From CAWCUU01 sp963798855 (GTDB taxonomy: Bacteria; Gemmatimonadota; Gemmatimonadetes; Longimicrobiales; RSA9), in NCBI GenBank assembly GCA_963798855.1, contig CAWCUU010000004.1, positions 248,001-312,000 on the forward strand: DNA of 64,000 bases, read 5' to 3'. The translations under genes and the position numbers were made by a program. Positions 17,341 to 26,401 of this stretch are shown piece by piece; positions within the stretch are counted from its first letter, which is position 1; every line of letters starts with the position of its first letter. The notes beneath the pieces were generated by a model. That model searched no databases, was not told the origin of the DNA, and was given only the letters and a program-made list of their open reading frames with translations.

Positions 17341-19542
17341 CTACCCCCCCGGATGATACGTCCTCTCCGTGTGCCCCTCCAGCTGGGACGGATAGAAGTA
17401 GACCACACGGAGGTTGCCGGTCGCGTAGCGCTCGGCTTCGTCGTCGAAGTGTGGGGAAGTCGGGTCGCCGCTCTCGCCGCCGGCGGTGACCGCACGGGCG
17501 CGAACGCTGTCGCCGAACTCGACGGCAGCGACGAAGCTGTTGCCGCTCGTGCCGTACCACTTCTTCGTATTCGGATAGGCGCGAGCGCCGAAGGAGGCGA
17601 GCGAGCCCCAGCGCGATGAGGTGAAGCCGACCGGGATGCTCGGCGCGTCGTCGTCGAAGTGCGGCTCGATCGAGTCGTCGATGCGCTGGAAGCGGTTGAT
17701 GTCGCCCCAGGTCGTGCGCCAGGTGCCGAAGTCGGCGGCGAGCCGTGCCGAGGCGTCGGACAGCGACTGCAACAGCTCGTCGGCCGGGGCGCGTCCGACG
17801 ATGTAGTCCTCGGCGGACATGCCTTCCCGGCGGGCCTCGGGGGAGGCCTTCCGCAAGAGGTCCGTGCCCCAGAACACGGCGAGCGACGTAGGCACGGACA
17901 TCACGGACCAGCGCCGGTCCCATCCGCGCAGCACCGCGACCTGCTTGGCGAGCTCCTGCTTGCGCGGATCCGAAGCCGGCAGCGCGTCGTACGCCTTGAA
18001 GAGCGGCGGAAGCAGAGTCTCGAACTCGGGCAGGTGGCTGTCGAAAGCGGCCTCGATCAGCGACGCCATCGTGAAGTCGTTCTTCTTCGGCAGCAGCTCG
18101 AGCGCGTGATGGCCGCGCGCCGTCTCCTGCGTGCCGGTCTCGACGTAGCGCGGGAAGTCCTCGCGCTTCGGGCTGCTCGGTCCGGCCGCGGACCACGGCC
18201 AGTTGTTCGAGTTGTAGAGCCAGCCGCTCGCGGGATTCAGCAGCCCGGGCGTCTCGTCGATCGAGAGCACGCCGTGGTAGTCGGTCCGCGGGTCGCTGCC
18301 GTCCACCGGCTCGGTCCAGTCGAAGGACGTGTCACGGCGGGGGATGTAGTTCGAGTGGAAGTAGGCGATGTTGCCGTGGGCGTCGGCGAAGATCGTGTTG
18401 TTCGAGGAGTTCGTGTGGAGCTCCATGATCCTGCGGTAGGCGGCGTAGTCCTTCGCCTTGGTGCGCGTGTACGACTGGGTGAGCGCGTCGATCGGGCTCT
18501 GCATCAGGCTGACGGTGACCCAGCGGTCGCCCTGCTTGCGGACGACCGGCCCGTGCTCCGTGTAGTAGACGGTGAACTTCCTCTCGGCCATCCCGTCGCC
18601 GCTCTTGTACGGCACCGTGACCGTGCGCGTCCGCATCGGCAGCTCCCTGCCGCCGTGGCGCCAAAAGCGCCGGCCGTTCTTCTCCGAGACCGTCTCCAGG
18701 AACTCGTCAATGTTGTCGACGCCGCTCGAGGTGTGCATCCAGCCGGCGCTCTCGTTGAAGCCCTGGTAGATGAAGAACTGCCCCCAGGTGACCGCGCCGT
18801 ATGCGTCGAGGCCTTCGTCGCTCGCCATCTGCAGCTCGGAGCGGAAGTAGAAGGACGTATGCGGGTTGATCAGCAGCAGCGCGTGGTGGTCGAGCGAGTT
18901 CTTCGGCGCGATCGCGATGCCGTTCGACCCGGACGGCTCGCGCTCGAGCGGGTCGTCGCCGCCGGATGAGGACGCCGGCGCGGCGGCTCCGCCGTAAAAC
19001 GCGCGCAGCTCGTCGAGGTCGATGCGCTCGATGTCACCGCCGATGCTGCCCTCGGTGAACGTCAGCGCCATCCACGGCTCGAAGCGCGTGATGACCCGCG
19101 GCTTCACGTCCGGGTGCTTGTAGAGGTAGAAGTTGAGCCCATCCGCGAAGGCGACCATGAGCTGCTTCAGCGAGTCCGGGCTGCGCGCGTACATCGCCTT
19201 CATCGAGTCCGGATCGATGAACAGCTTCTCGCGCAGATCGCGCCAGATCTCGGACTCGCCCTCGGCCTCTGCGAGGCGGCCGATCGCGTTGATGTAGTTC
19301 GTCTCCACGCGGTTGAAGTCGTCCTCGGCCTGCGCGTACTCCATTCCGAAGACGGCGTCCGCGTCGGTCTTTCCGTGCACGTGCGCGATGCCCCAGTCGT
19401 CGCGGACGATCGTCACGTCCTGCGCGCGCTGCGCCCAGCGCGCGAGCTCCTGGTGCGTCGGCTGGATCGCGCTCTGGCCGGCGACCGGCCGGGCGAGGAT
19501 CGAGAGGGCGGCGGCAAGGATGAGAAGCCTCTTCTGCGGCAT
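17341..19542 (-). CDS. Penicillin acylase-family Ntn hydrolase (precursor)
   Basis: This is a 733-residue precursor of the penicillin/acyl-homoserine-lactone acylase (S45) family. Signal peptide MPQKRLLILAAALSILARPVAGQ; alpha-chain motif VTIVRDDWGIAHVHGKTDADAVFGMEYAQAEDD (split by function); a linker rich in Ala/Ser ends at the autocatalytic site, with the beta-chain nucleophile S206 in GSNGIAIAP. Later blocks GQFFIYQGFNESAGWMHTS and NSSNNTIFADAHGNIAYFHS fit the beta chain. It hydrolyses amides in the periplasm; substrates range from beta-lactams and quorum-sensing lactones to peptides, and this one cannot be fixed by eye. A CGGAG site precedes the ATG at 19542. It is divergent from the YcaQ-like gene. 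Confidence 0.9.
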   Translation of the reverse strand: MPQKRLLILAAALSILARPVAGQSAIQPTHQELARWAQRAQDVTIVRDDWGIAHVHGKTDADAVFGMEYAQAEDDFNRVETNYINAIGRLAEAEGESEIWRDLREKLFIDPDSMKAMYARSPDSLKQLMVAFADGLNFYLYKHPDVKPRVITRFEPWMALTFTEGSIGGDIERIDLDELRAFYGGAAAPASSSGGDDPLEREPSGSNGIAIAPKNSLDHHALLLINPHTSFYFRSELQMASDEGLDAYGAVTWGQFFIYQGFNESAGWMHTSSGVDNIDEFLETVSEKNGRRFWRHGGRELPMRTRTVTVPYKSGDGMAERKFTVYYTEHGPVVRKQGDRWVTVSLMQSPIDALTQSYTRTKAKDYAAYRRIMELHTNSSNNTIFADAHGNIAYFHSNYIPRRDTSFDWTEPVDGSDPRTDYHGVLSIDETPGLLNPASGWLYNSNNWPWSAAGPSSPKREDFPRYVETGTQETARGHHALELLPKKNDFTMASLIEAAFDSHLPEFETLLPPLFKAYDALPASDPRKQELAKQVAVLRGWDRRWSVMSVPTSLAVFWGTDLLRKASPEARREGMSAEDYIVGRAPADELLQSLSDASARLAADFGTWRTTWGDINRFQRIDDSIEPHFDDDAPSIPVGFTSSRWGSLASFGARAYPNTKKWYGTSGNSFVAAVEFGDSVRARAVTAGGESGDPTSPHFDDEAERYATGNLRVVYFYPSQLEGHTERTYHPGG

Positions 19543-19681
19543 GGACACTCCGAGGGTCGAGCGGTGTCGATACGGTCCCGGCGAGCCGGAAGCGGGGGGA
19601 CGATATGTCGAAATAGCTGTGGTCGGCCGCGCAGGCAACCGCATTGCGCGATGCGTCGCCGAGCCCGAGGTTCGGCGCTTC

Positions 19682-20908
19682 ATGCGACCCATCGAGCTCG
19701 GGCCTGCCGGCGCGCGGGCGCTGCACCTGCACGCGCAGGGCCTCGACCGGCGGCCGCGACGCGCCGCACGTCGCGGCGACGTCCTGACGGCGATCCGCCG
19801 GATGGCCGCCCTGCAGATCGACACGATCCACGTGGTCGCGCGCAGTCCGTATCTCGTGCTGTTCAGCCGACTCGGCGGCTACGATCCGGTGTGGCTCGAC
19901 GAGGCCCTCGCGAGCGGTGATCTATTCGAGTACTGGGCGCACGAGGCCAGCTTCCTCCCGATCGAGAGCTATCCCCTCTTTCGCCACCGCATGCTGCACC
20001 CGGCCACGATGGGGTGGAAGTACCGGGACGAATGGATGAAGGCGCACCGCGAGGAGGTCGAGGCGGTGCTGAATCAGGTGCGTCGGCAGGGCGCGGTGCG
20101 CTCCGCCGATTTCCGGCGCGAGGATGGGCAAGGAGGCGGCTGGTGGGGGTGGAAGGTCGAGAAACGCATCCTCGAGAACCTGTTCACCTCGGGCGACGTG
20201 ATGATCGCGCGGCGCGAGAACTTCCAGCGGGTCTACGACCTGCGCGAGCGCGTACACCCATCGTGGAGCGACGACGCGCTGCCGTCCCGTCGCGACGCGC
20301 GTCGCGAGCTCGTGCTCCGGGCCGTGCGCGCGCTGGGCGTCGCGCACGAGCGGTGGGTCGCGGACTACTTCCGCATGTCGAAGAAGGGCACGCCCGCTCT
20401 GGCCGAGGAGATGGCCTCCGAGGGGAGTCTGCTGACCGCGAGGATCGAAGGGCTGGAAGGCCCGGCCTACGTGCATCCGGACCACCGCGAAGCCGCCGAG
20501 ACGGCCGCGGACGATCGGCTCCGGACCTCCCATACCACCGTTCTATCGCCTTTCGACCCGGTGGTCTGGGACCGGCGCCGGGCCCGTGAGCTGTTCGGCT
20601 TCGATTACGCGCTCGAGTGCTACAAACCCGCGCCCCAGCGGGAGTACGGCTACTTCGTGCTGCCGATCCTTCGGCGCGGCGCGCTGGTCGGTCGGCTGGA
20701 CGCGAAGGCGCACCGCCGCGCCGGCCGCTTCGAGGTGAAAGCGCTCTGGCTGGAGAAGGGAGTGCGCCGCTCCGCGGCGCTGGCGGCAGACCTCGCCCGC
20801 GCGCTCCGAGAGTGCGCGCGGTGGCACGGAACGCCGGAGGTGGCCCTCGGCGACGTCGCCCCGACGGATTTCCGGCGCCTGCTGCTGCCGGCGATCGAGC
20901 GCGATTAG
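19682..20908 (+). CDS. YcaQ/AlkX-type DNA glycosylase (HTH_42)
   Basis: This is a 408-residue protein of the HTH_42 family whose characterised members (YcaQ, AlkZ) unhook DNA interstrand crosslinks. The catalytic QxD motif is present as LQIDTIHVVARS (Q45, D47). WAHEASFLPIESYPLFRHRM, then SKKGTPALAE and STTVLSPFDPVVWDRRRA-type blocks follow (observed HTTVLSPFDPVVWDR), and the C-terminal YGYFVLPIL...LVGRLDAKAHR block matches this family well. No signal peptide; acts on DNA. The ATG at 19682 fits the family start; the ribosome site is weak (GAGG). Divergent from the acylase gene, with no obvious partner. Confidence 0.88.
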   Translation: MRPIELGPAGARALHLHAQGLDRRPRRAARRGDVLTAIRRMAALQIDTIHVVARSPYLVLFSRLGGYDPVWLDEALASGDLFEYWAHEASFLPIESYPLFRHRMLHPATMGWKYRDEWMKAHREEVEAVLNQVRRQGAVRSADFRREDGQGGGWWGWKVEKRILENLFTSGDVMIARRENFQRVYDLRERVHPSWSDDALPSRRDARRELVLRAVRALGVAHERWVADYFRMSKKGTPALAEEMASEGSLLTARIEGLEGPAYVHPDHREAAETAADDRLRTSHTTVLSPFDPVVWDRRRARELFGFDYALECYKPAPQREYGYFVLPILRRGALVGRLDAKAHRRAGRFEVKALWLEKGVRRSAALAADLARALRECARWHGTPEVALGDVAPTDFRRLLLPAIERD

Positions 20909-20959
20909 CGAGCCCTTGGCGCCGCGGGGCCGATGCCGATCAGTGCATCGGCGGCTCGA

Positions 20960-21712
20960 TCACCCCCTCGACGATTCCTGCCGATCCGCCGTCCGCGCAT
21001 GCCACCGCACCGGCTGCTCACGCCAGAGCTCGGGGAGCTCGTTCTTCAGCGCCTCGAGCTTCGGCAGGTCGTTGATCACGATGTACGGCTGGTGCGGGTG
21101 GTGAATCAGGTAGTCCTGATGGTAGTCCTCCGCCGGGTAGAAACCGGCGAGCGGGTCGACCTTCGTCACGATCGGCCGCGAGAACGTCTTCGCCTGCTCG
21201 AGCTGCAGGATGTACGCGCGGGCGAGGCGCGCCTGGCCCTCCGACGTGAACCAGATCGCGGAGCGGTACTGCGGGCCGACGTCGGGCCCCTGCCGGTTCA
21301 GCTCCGTCGGGTCGTGCGCGACGGAGAAGAAGACCTGCAGCAGCCGGCCGAACGGCACGACCGAGGGATCGAAGACGACCAGCACGGACTCGGCGTGGCC
21401 GGTCGTGCCGCTGCCGACCTGTCCGTAGTGTGCGGTTCCGGACTCTCCCCCGGCGTAGCCGGAGGTGGCCGCGACGACACCGTTCACGTGCTCGAACACC
21501 GCCTGGACTCCCCAGAAGCAGCCGCCCGAGAAGACGACGGAGTCCATCCCGGCGCCCGGCGCCGGACTCGCCCCGAGGAGCGGGATCGGCAGCGCGCCGG
21601 CGGACGCTCTCGAGGATCCGGTTCGATGGCCGATCGCGCCGCCGAAGAATAGCGTCGCCACCGCCGCGGCACCGAGCGCCGCCGTAACCGTCGTCCTCAG
21701 CCCGGGTATCAT
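20960..21712 (-). CDS. msrA: Peptide-methionine (S)-S-oxide reductase MsrA, exported
   Basis: This is a 250-residue MsrA that reduces methionine-S-sulfoxide in oxidised proteins. Residues 5-30 form a hydrophobic leader, so the enzyme is probably anchored or periplasmic. The catalytic core starts near 57, with C65 in SGGCFWG, then TSGYAGG, HAESVLVVFDP and the block FYPAEDYHQDYL, all diagnostic. No MsrB domain is fused and none was found nearby. The start at 21712 has GGGAG upstream; the frame opens further, to 21760, but that would overlap the divergent acetyltransferase promoter. Regulation not evident. Confidence 0.93.
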   Translation of the reverse strand: MIPGLRTTVTAALGAAAVATLFFGGAIGHRTGSSRASAGALPIPLLGASPAPGAGMDSVVFSGGCFWGVQAVFEHVNGVVAATSGYAGGESGTAHYGQVGSGTTGHAESVLVVFDPSVVPFGRLLQVFFSVAHDPTELNRQGPDVGPQYRSAIWFTSEGQARLARAYILQLEQAKTFSRPIVTKVDPLAGFYPAEDYHQDYLIHHPHQPYIVINDLPKLEALKNELPELWREQPVRWHARTADRQESSRG

Positions 21713-21799
21713 CGCTCGCTCCCATCCGTGGTGGACCGATCTCTGAAATACACGGAGCATTGGCCCGAGGTCCGGGCCGGCGAGGAAAGGAGCTTCGGC

Positions 21800-22663
21800 G
21801 TGTCAATCATCGGGGCATCGGACTATCCGACCGTCGACCTCGCGCTGGCTCGTCGACTCGAGCGCGCGGAAGCGGCGGCCAGCGCCGCGACCGTCGAAGC
21901 GCGGAGCGAGCACGATCCGGGCGCGGGCGCCGAGTGGATCGAGGTCGCCGGCGCTTATGCCATGTTCGACGGGATCTCCTCCCCGCTCACCCAGACGTTC
22001 GGCGTCGGCGTCTTCGAGCCGTTCGGCGAGCGCGAGCTCGACCGGATCGAAGGATTCTTCGCCGAGCGCGGCGCACCCACCTCGCACGAGATCAGCCCTT
22101 TCGCTGCCCCGGCGATCTGGAAGCTTCTCGGCGCCCGCGGCTACACGCCGATCGAGACCTCCACGGTGCTCGTCCGCCCGACGGCACAAGCGTCGCCCCC
22201 GGTCGCACGTCCGATCGTGGTGCGCGTCATCGAGGAAGACGAGGCCCCGGCCTGGACGAGCGTCGCGGCCGAAGGCTGGAGCAGCGAAGGTGCGGAGCTC
22301 GCCGCCGCGGTCGAGGAGATCGGCGCGGTCATCGTCCGGACGCGCGGGGTGCATTGCTTCCTGGCCGAGCTGGACGGTCGACCGATCGCCGCGGGAGCGC
22401 TGAACATCAGCAACGGCGTGGCCTTGCTCGCGGGTGCCAGCACGGTCCCGGCGGCCCGCCGGCAGGGTGCGCAGTCGGCCCTGCTCCGGGAGAGGCTCGA
22501 CTTCGCCGCCGTGCTCGGCGTCGACCTCGCCATGGTCGTCGCGCAGCCGGGAAGCGCGTCACAGCGCAACGCGCAGCGGCAGGGGTTCAGGCCGGCATAC
22601 GTGCGCTCGAAGTGGCAGCTGGAGGCGGCGGGGGGAGAGGGCAGTTCCGCCGCGGCCGGTTAG
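21800..22663 (+). CDS. GNAT-family N-acetyltransferase
   Basis: This is a 287-residue acetyltransferase with two GNAT-like halves. The C-terminal half has the acetyl-CoA loop pattern VPAARRQGAQSALLRERL (RxxGA variant), preceded by GALNISNGVALLAGASTV and followed by QPGSASQRNAQRQGFRPAYVRSKW, typical of the family. The substrate is unknown. A GTG start at 21800 is chosen because AAAGGAG lies eight bases upstream; an earlier GTG at 21728 is in frame but lacks a good site. It is divergent from msrA and convergent with the metallo-hydrolase at 22691. Confidence 0.82.
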   Translation: MSIIGASDYPTVDLALARRLERAEAAASAATVEARSEHDPGAGAEWIEVAGAYAMFDGISSPLTQTFGVGVFEPFGERELDRIEGFFAERGAPTSHEISPFAAPAIWKLLGARGYTPIETSTVLVRPTAQASPPVARPIVVRVIEEDEAPAWTSVAAEGWSSEGAELAAAVEEIGAVIVRTRGVHCFLAELDGRPIAAGALNISNGVALLAGASTVPAARRQGAQSALLRERLDFAAVLGVDLAMVVAQPGSASQRNAQRQGFRPAYVRSKWQLEAAGGEGSSAAAG

Positions 22664-22690
22664 GCCGGCGGAGGCGGCCGGCGACCGGGA

Positions 22691-23626
22691 TCAGTACCGT
22701 CCGAGGTCCTTCCCGACGACGACCTTCCCCGTGTAGCCGCCCTGTCGGATGCCGGCCAGTATCTCCTCCGGCGTGCCCCCGCGGGAGACCACGTGCGTGA
22801 GGAGCAGGAGCGCGGGCTGCGCGCCGGCCGCGAGCGCGCCGAGCTCCAGATCCGAGGTGTGGGACTGCTTCATGTACTCGGGCCAGAGCTCACCGCCCGG
22901 GCGGTCTTCCGGCACGATGCGCGCGTGCGGATACACTTCGTGCACGAGCACATCGACGCCGCGCGCGGCCTCCATCAGCGCCTCGCTGGGCCGCGTGTCG
23001 CCCGAGATCACGACCGAGCGGTGCGGCGTGTCGATCCGGTAGCCGAACGCGTAGCGCCAGCTGCCGTGCGGGACCGGGATCGCGGTCACCTTCACACCGC
23101 CGCTGTCGTAGACGACGCCCGGGCCGATCTCATGCACGTCCACCCGGTACCCCTCGGGCGCCTCGCGCTCGAGGCCGCGCGTCCGGACGTCAATGTCCTC
23201 GGCGTACGCTTCGAGCAGGTGATCCGTCATGGCCTTGAGCCCGGGTGGGCCGTAGGCCTGGAGCGGCCACGCCCGGCGCAACACCCAGGAGCTGAGGATC
23301 AGGTCCGGGTAGCCGAGCGTGTGGTCGCTGTGCAGGTGCGTGATGAAGAGGGCGGTCGGCCCCGTGATCGGCAGGCGGGCGGCATTCATCTGCCGCTCCA
23401 CGCCGGGACCGGCATCGAAGAGGAAGACGCGCTCGCCGACCACCACGGCGGTAGCCGGGCCCTGGCGCGTCGGGTCTGGAAACGGGGTGCCGGTGCCGAG
23501 CAGCACGACGACGGTGCTGTCGGCGCTCCTGCTCGAGGCGGGCACCTGCGCGTGGGAGAGCGTCGCAGGGAGGAGCGATCCGAGGACGAAGAGGCCGAGG
23601 GCCGTTCGACTGAACACGGGAGACAT
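22691..23626 (-). CDS. Exported metallo-beta-lactamase-fold hydrolase
   Basis: This is a 311-residue RNase Z-like metallo-beta-lactamase protein. A signal peptide (MSPVFSRTALGLFVLGSLLPATLSHAQ) precedes LGTGTPFPDPTRQGPATAV, the zinc motif THLHSDH (H97, H99, D101, H102) and the later SGDTRPSEAL and QSHTSDLELG blocks. The signal peptide argues against tRNA processing and for a secreted hydrolase such as an arylsulfatase-like or lactonase-type enzyme. Its ATG lies only 5 bases beyond the stop of the TolB/TPR gene, so the two are an operon. Confidence 0.88.
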   Translation of the reverse strand: MSPVFSRTALGLFVLGSLLPATLSHAQVPASSRSADSTVVVLLGTGTPFPDPTRQGPATAVVVGERVFLFDAGPGVERQMNAARLPITGPTALFITHLHSDHTLGYPDLILSSWVLRRAWPLQAYGPPGLKAMTDHLLEAYAEDIDVRTRGLEREAPEGYRVDVHEIGPGVVYDSGGVKVTAIPVPHGSWRYAFGYRIDTPHRSVVISGDTRPSEALMEAARGVDVLVHEVYPHARIVPEDRPGGELWPEYMKQSHTSDLELGALAAGAQPALLLLTHVVSRGGTPEEILAGIRQGGYTGKVVVGKDLGRY

Positions 23627-23631
23627 CCGAC

Positions 23632-25986
23632 TCAGCCGCCGCGGTCCGGCGCCAGACGCTGAAGCCGCGAGCGCGCGTCCTGCACTAGTGGTTGGAGCTC
23701 GGGATCGGCGTCCTTCCAATTCTCGACGAAGAACGCGAGCATCTGGCGAGCCTGGTCATCTTCCCCCTGGGCCATGTACGCCTGCCCGAGATAATACGCG
23801 ACGAGCGGATCCGGCGTCCAGGCCATCAGCGAGCGCAAGTAGGGGATCGCCTCGCGCGGCCGCCCCACCTGCAGCTCCAGCACACCGAGCCAGAACGTCA
23901 CGGGCGGAATGTTCGCCGCGACCCGGTTCGCCTCCAGCTCGCGGATCGCGTCCTCGACTTTCCCCGTGCGCCAGAGGACGTACCCGTGCAGCACGCCGGC
24001 GCTGGCCCTGGCGGTCCTCGCCTGCGCCGAGTCACCGGCGGCGAGAAGCGAGTCCGCCCGCTGCCGCGCGCGAGAGAGAAACCGCTCGAGCTGCTGCGTC
24101 TGGCCGTGCTCGGCGGCGAAGGTCGCCGCGATGGCGGCCGACACCTCGCCGCCGCGCGAGTCCCGGGTGAGGGCCTCGAGCCTGTCGTCCGGGACCGGAA
24201 GCCCCGCCGCGTGCCACGTGAACGCCATCCGCAACTTCGCCGGCACGGGCAGCGACTCGTCCTCGAGGATCTCGAGAGCGTCGCGGAGCTTGCCGCGCTT
24301 GCTCGCGAGACCGCCGGCCAGTCCCAGCCGGATCTGAGGCCGCGCCGGCGGCGGCGCCACCTCCAGCCCGAGGCGCGCGGTCGGCTCGGCCGCGACATCG
24401 AAGAAGCGGGGGTGCGACAGCGCCTGGGACACGGTCGGGCCCATGCCGCGCGCACCGGCGGAATCCCGCATCTCCTGCAGGGCGGCCTCCCGCTGCGCGT
24501 CGTCTCCGAACGCGAGCCGCTCGGCCACCCGGTACGCTACCAGCTTCGGGCTCTCCGGCGCGAGCCGCGCGAACTCCGCCACACGTCGGTGCACGAGGGC
24601 GCTGTCGGCGTGGTATCGGAAGGCGGCATCGATCAGATGGATGCGGTAGGGTGCGAAGCGCGGCGCCAGCTCGACGGCGCGCTCGAACGCGTCCTCGGCG
24701 TCGTCCCAGGTCCTGAGCGCCTGCCGAACGTGGAGCTGTGCGTCGCCGTAGAGGTACCACGCCTCGGCGTCGTCCGGATACTTCCTCACCGCGTCCTGCA
24801 GCCGGCTCACGGAGGTGGGGTCGCCGTGGCGCATCTCGGCATCCGCGCGCACGAGGGTCGCGACGCGCTCCGGGAGCCGATCCACCAGCGCGAGCGCCCG
24901 ATCCGATGCATCGCCGCCGCGCTCGCTGGCGATGCTCTCGTCCCAGCCGTAGGACTCCGCAAGCCGATACCACGCGAGCCCGAACGTCGAATCGAGCGCG
25001 ACGGCCCGCGACAACGGCTCGGTCGCCTCCTCGAACTGGCCCTGTCGGAAGAGCGATTCCCCCTCCAGATAGGCCTTGAGCGCAGGCAGCGAGGCGGTCG
25101 TGACGCTGGCGAGGTCGACCCGCGGCAGCTCCGCAGGATCGCCACGCAGCAGCAGGCTCAGCGTCTTGAACGACAGGCTGTCCACGAGCGCAAGCACGCT
25201 GTCCGGCGGTCCCTGCACCTGTACCTGACCAAGGCTCCGCGCGCCGTTCCGATCGAGCTCGTGCAGCCGCACGGTGAGACGCACGCTCGGACCGATCGCG
25301 ACCGCCGTGCCCAGCATCGCGTAACGAGCGCCGAGGCGACGTGCTACATCCAGCGCCGTGCGCTCGTCGGCCTCCGCAGAGTCACGAACCATCTCGTGCC
25401 AGCGGGAGAGCACCGTGCTGCTCGTGATCGCGCGCAGGCCGCCGGCCCCATCGAGGTCCGTCGAGAGGAGGTCCACCATGCCCTCGCGCCAGTCCGCGAT
25501 CGCCGCTCCGCGCGCACTGAACGGCAGCACCGCGATGCCGTCCGGCGCAGCCTCGGCGACAGCCTCGCTCGGTCCCAACCCGCGGCCGCCGCTCAGCTTG
25601 ACGTAGGCGCCGACGGCGATGAACAGCAGCACGAACGCGGCGACGCCGGCACCGATCGCCCGACTCCAGGTCAGGTGCGGCAGCCGGCCCTTGCGAACGG
25701 AGCGGATCGCGTCGGGAAGGTCGACCTCCCACGAGCCAGGCACTTCGTCCGCCCGCTCGCGCGCGTCCACCAACGGGTGCGACTGGACCCACGCCGTCGC
25801 CAGGATGATGATGAGGCCGACGACCAGCAGGATCAGCGTGACCGGCCCGATCCACTTCGGCAGGTCCAGCGTTTCGCGCAACTCGCCGACCACCTGCAGC
25901 ACGACCCACGAGACGCCGAGGTAGAACAGCAGCACCTGGAAGAGGCGTCCCTTGCGGAGGCGGGACCAGAAGTTTCCGTGGGACAT
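23632..25986 (-). CDS. Membrane protein with TolB-like and TPR regions
   Basis: This 784-residue protein begins with cytoplasmic FWSRLRKGRLFQVLLFYLGVSW and has three transmembrane helices (about 14-30, 45-66 and 110-128). A TolB N-terminal-like domain follows (DGIAVLPFSARG at about 147, then RWREGMVDLLSTDL-type and ARYAMLGTAVAIG), as in adenylate cyclase-associated and CadC-like proteins. From about 290 to 760 there are many TPR helices (GESLFRQGQFEEATEPLSRAV; WYLYGDAQL). No output domain such as a kinase or HTH is fused. The role is unknown; it probably scaffolds a periplasmic complex. It is co-transcribed with the downstream metallo-hydrolase. Confidence 0.82.
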   Translation of the reverse strand: MSHGNFWSRLRKGRLFQVLLFYLGVSWVVLQVVGELRETLDLPKWIGPVTLILLVVGLIIILATAWVQSHPLVDARERADEVPGSWEVDLPDAIRSVRKGRLPHLTWSRAIGAGVAAFVLLFIAVGAYVKLSGGRGLGPSEAVAEAAPDGIAVLPFSARGAAIADWREGMVDLLSTDLDGAGGLRAITSSTVLSRWHEMVRDSAEADERTALDVARRLGARYAMLGTAVAIGPSVRLTVRLHELDRNGARSLGQVQVQGPPDSVLALVDSLSFKTLSLLLRGDPAELPRVDLASVTTASLPALKAYLEGESLFRQGQFEEATEPLSRAVALDSTFGLAWYRLAESYGWDESIASERGGDASDRALALVDRLPERVATLVRADAEMRHGDPTSVSRLQDAVRKYPDDAEAWYLYGDAQLHVRQALRTWDDAEDAFERAVELAPRFAPYRIHLIDAAFRYHADSALVHRRVAEFARLAPESPKLVAYRVAERLAFGDDAQREAALQEMRDSAGARGMGPTVSQALSHPRFFDVAAEPTARLGLEVAPPPARPQIRLGLAGGLASKRGKLRDALEILEDESLPVPAKLRMAFTWHAAGLPVPDDRLEALTRDSRGGEVSAAIAATFAAEHGQTQQLERFLSRARQRADSLLAAGDSAQARTARASAGVLHGYVLWRTGKVEDAIRELEANRVAANIPPVTFWLGVLELQVGRPREAIPYLRSLMAWTPDPLVAYYLGQAYMAQGEDDQARQMLAFFVENWKDADPELQPLVQDARSRLQRLAPDRGG

Positions 25987-26011
25987 GGCACTAATGTAAG
26001 CGGGCGGGTTT

Positions 26012-26121
26012 GTTTACTGAAGGCGTTTACTGAAGGCGTTTACTGAAGGCGTTTACTGAAGGCGCTTACTGAAGGCGCTTAGAAGCGTTTACGGCAGGCG
26101 CTTGTTCCAGGCGTTTGCAGC
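26012..26121 (+). repeat. 13-base repeat array E (GTTTACTGAAGGC)
   Basis: Five to six tandem copies of GTTTACTGAAGGC, then degenerate units (GCTTACTGAAGGC, GTTTACGGCAGGC, GTTTGCAGCATCC). This is the same 13-base family with AAA replacing CAG in the variable part. It lies upstream of a minus-strand gene, so its orientation does not follow a gene end. Confidence 0.9.
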
Positions 26122-26401
26122 ATCCGCTGGGTAAGGCGGTTCACGCCCGGTACCTGCCGTTAAGAGGTCGCTGAGAAGTACTGGAGCGAGCGTTCTCCGC
26201 CGGGCGCGCGTAATTCTCTGATCGTGAGGAAGAGGAGTCGTGCAGATGAGACGATTCCCGTTGCGTCGGGCGAGGATACGGGACTGCGCACGGAGCACCG
26301 TCTCCGTGTAGCGCTCCTGGGCGGCGTGACCACGGTGCGCGACATGGCCGGCGACGTACGAGCGCTCGCATCCCTCTCACGCGACGCGCACCTCGGCCCT
26401 G
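26122..26401. other. Non-coding gap with an eroded mobile-element end
   Basis: No convincing gene. The segment at 26162-26195 reads AGAGGTCGCTGAGAAGTACTGGAGCGAGCG and resembles the right end of the MITE-like element at 32084-32364 with a two-base insertion. The rest is unremarkable GC-rich DNA up to the stop of the permease at 26402. Confidence 0.5.
26162..26195. repeat. Degenerate end of the MITE-like element
   Basis: The sequence AGAGGTCGCTGAGAAGTACT followed by GGAGCGAGCG matches the terminal repeat of the 32084-32364 element apart from a small insertion and an altered outer end. No second end was found nearby, so this is probably an eroded remnant. Confidence 0.5.

Noticed and set aside
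23692..26046. A 784-codon plus-strand frame opposite the TolB/TPR gene
   Set aside because: Arg/His-rich composition typical of antisense shadows; the minus strand has clear membrane helices and TPRs.
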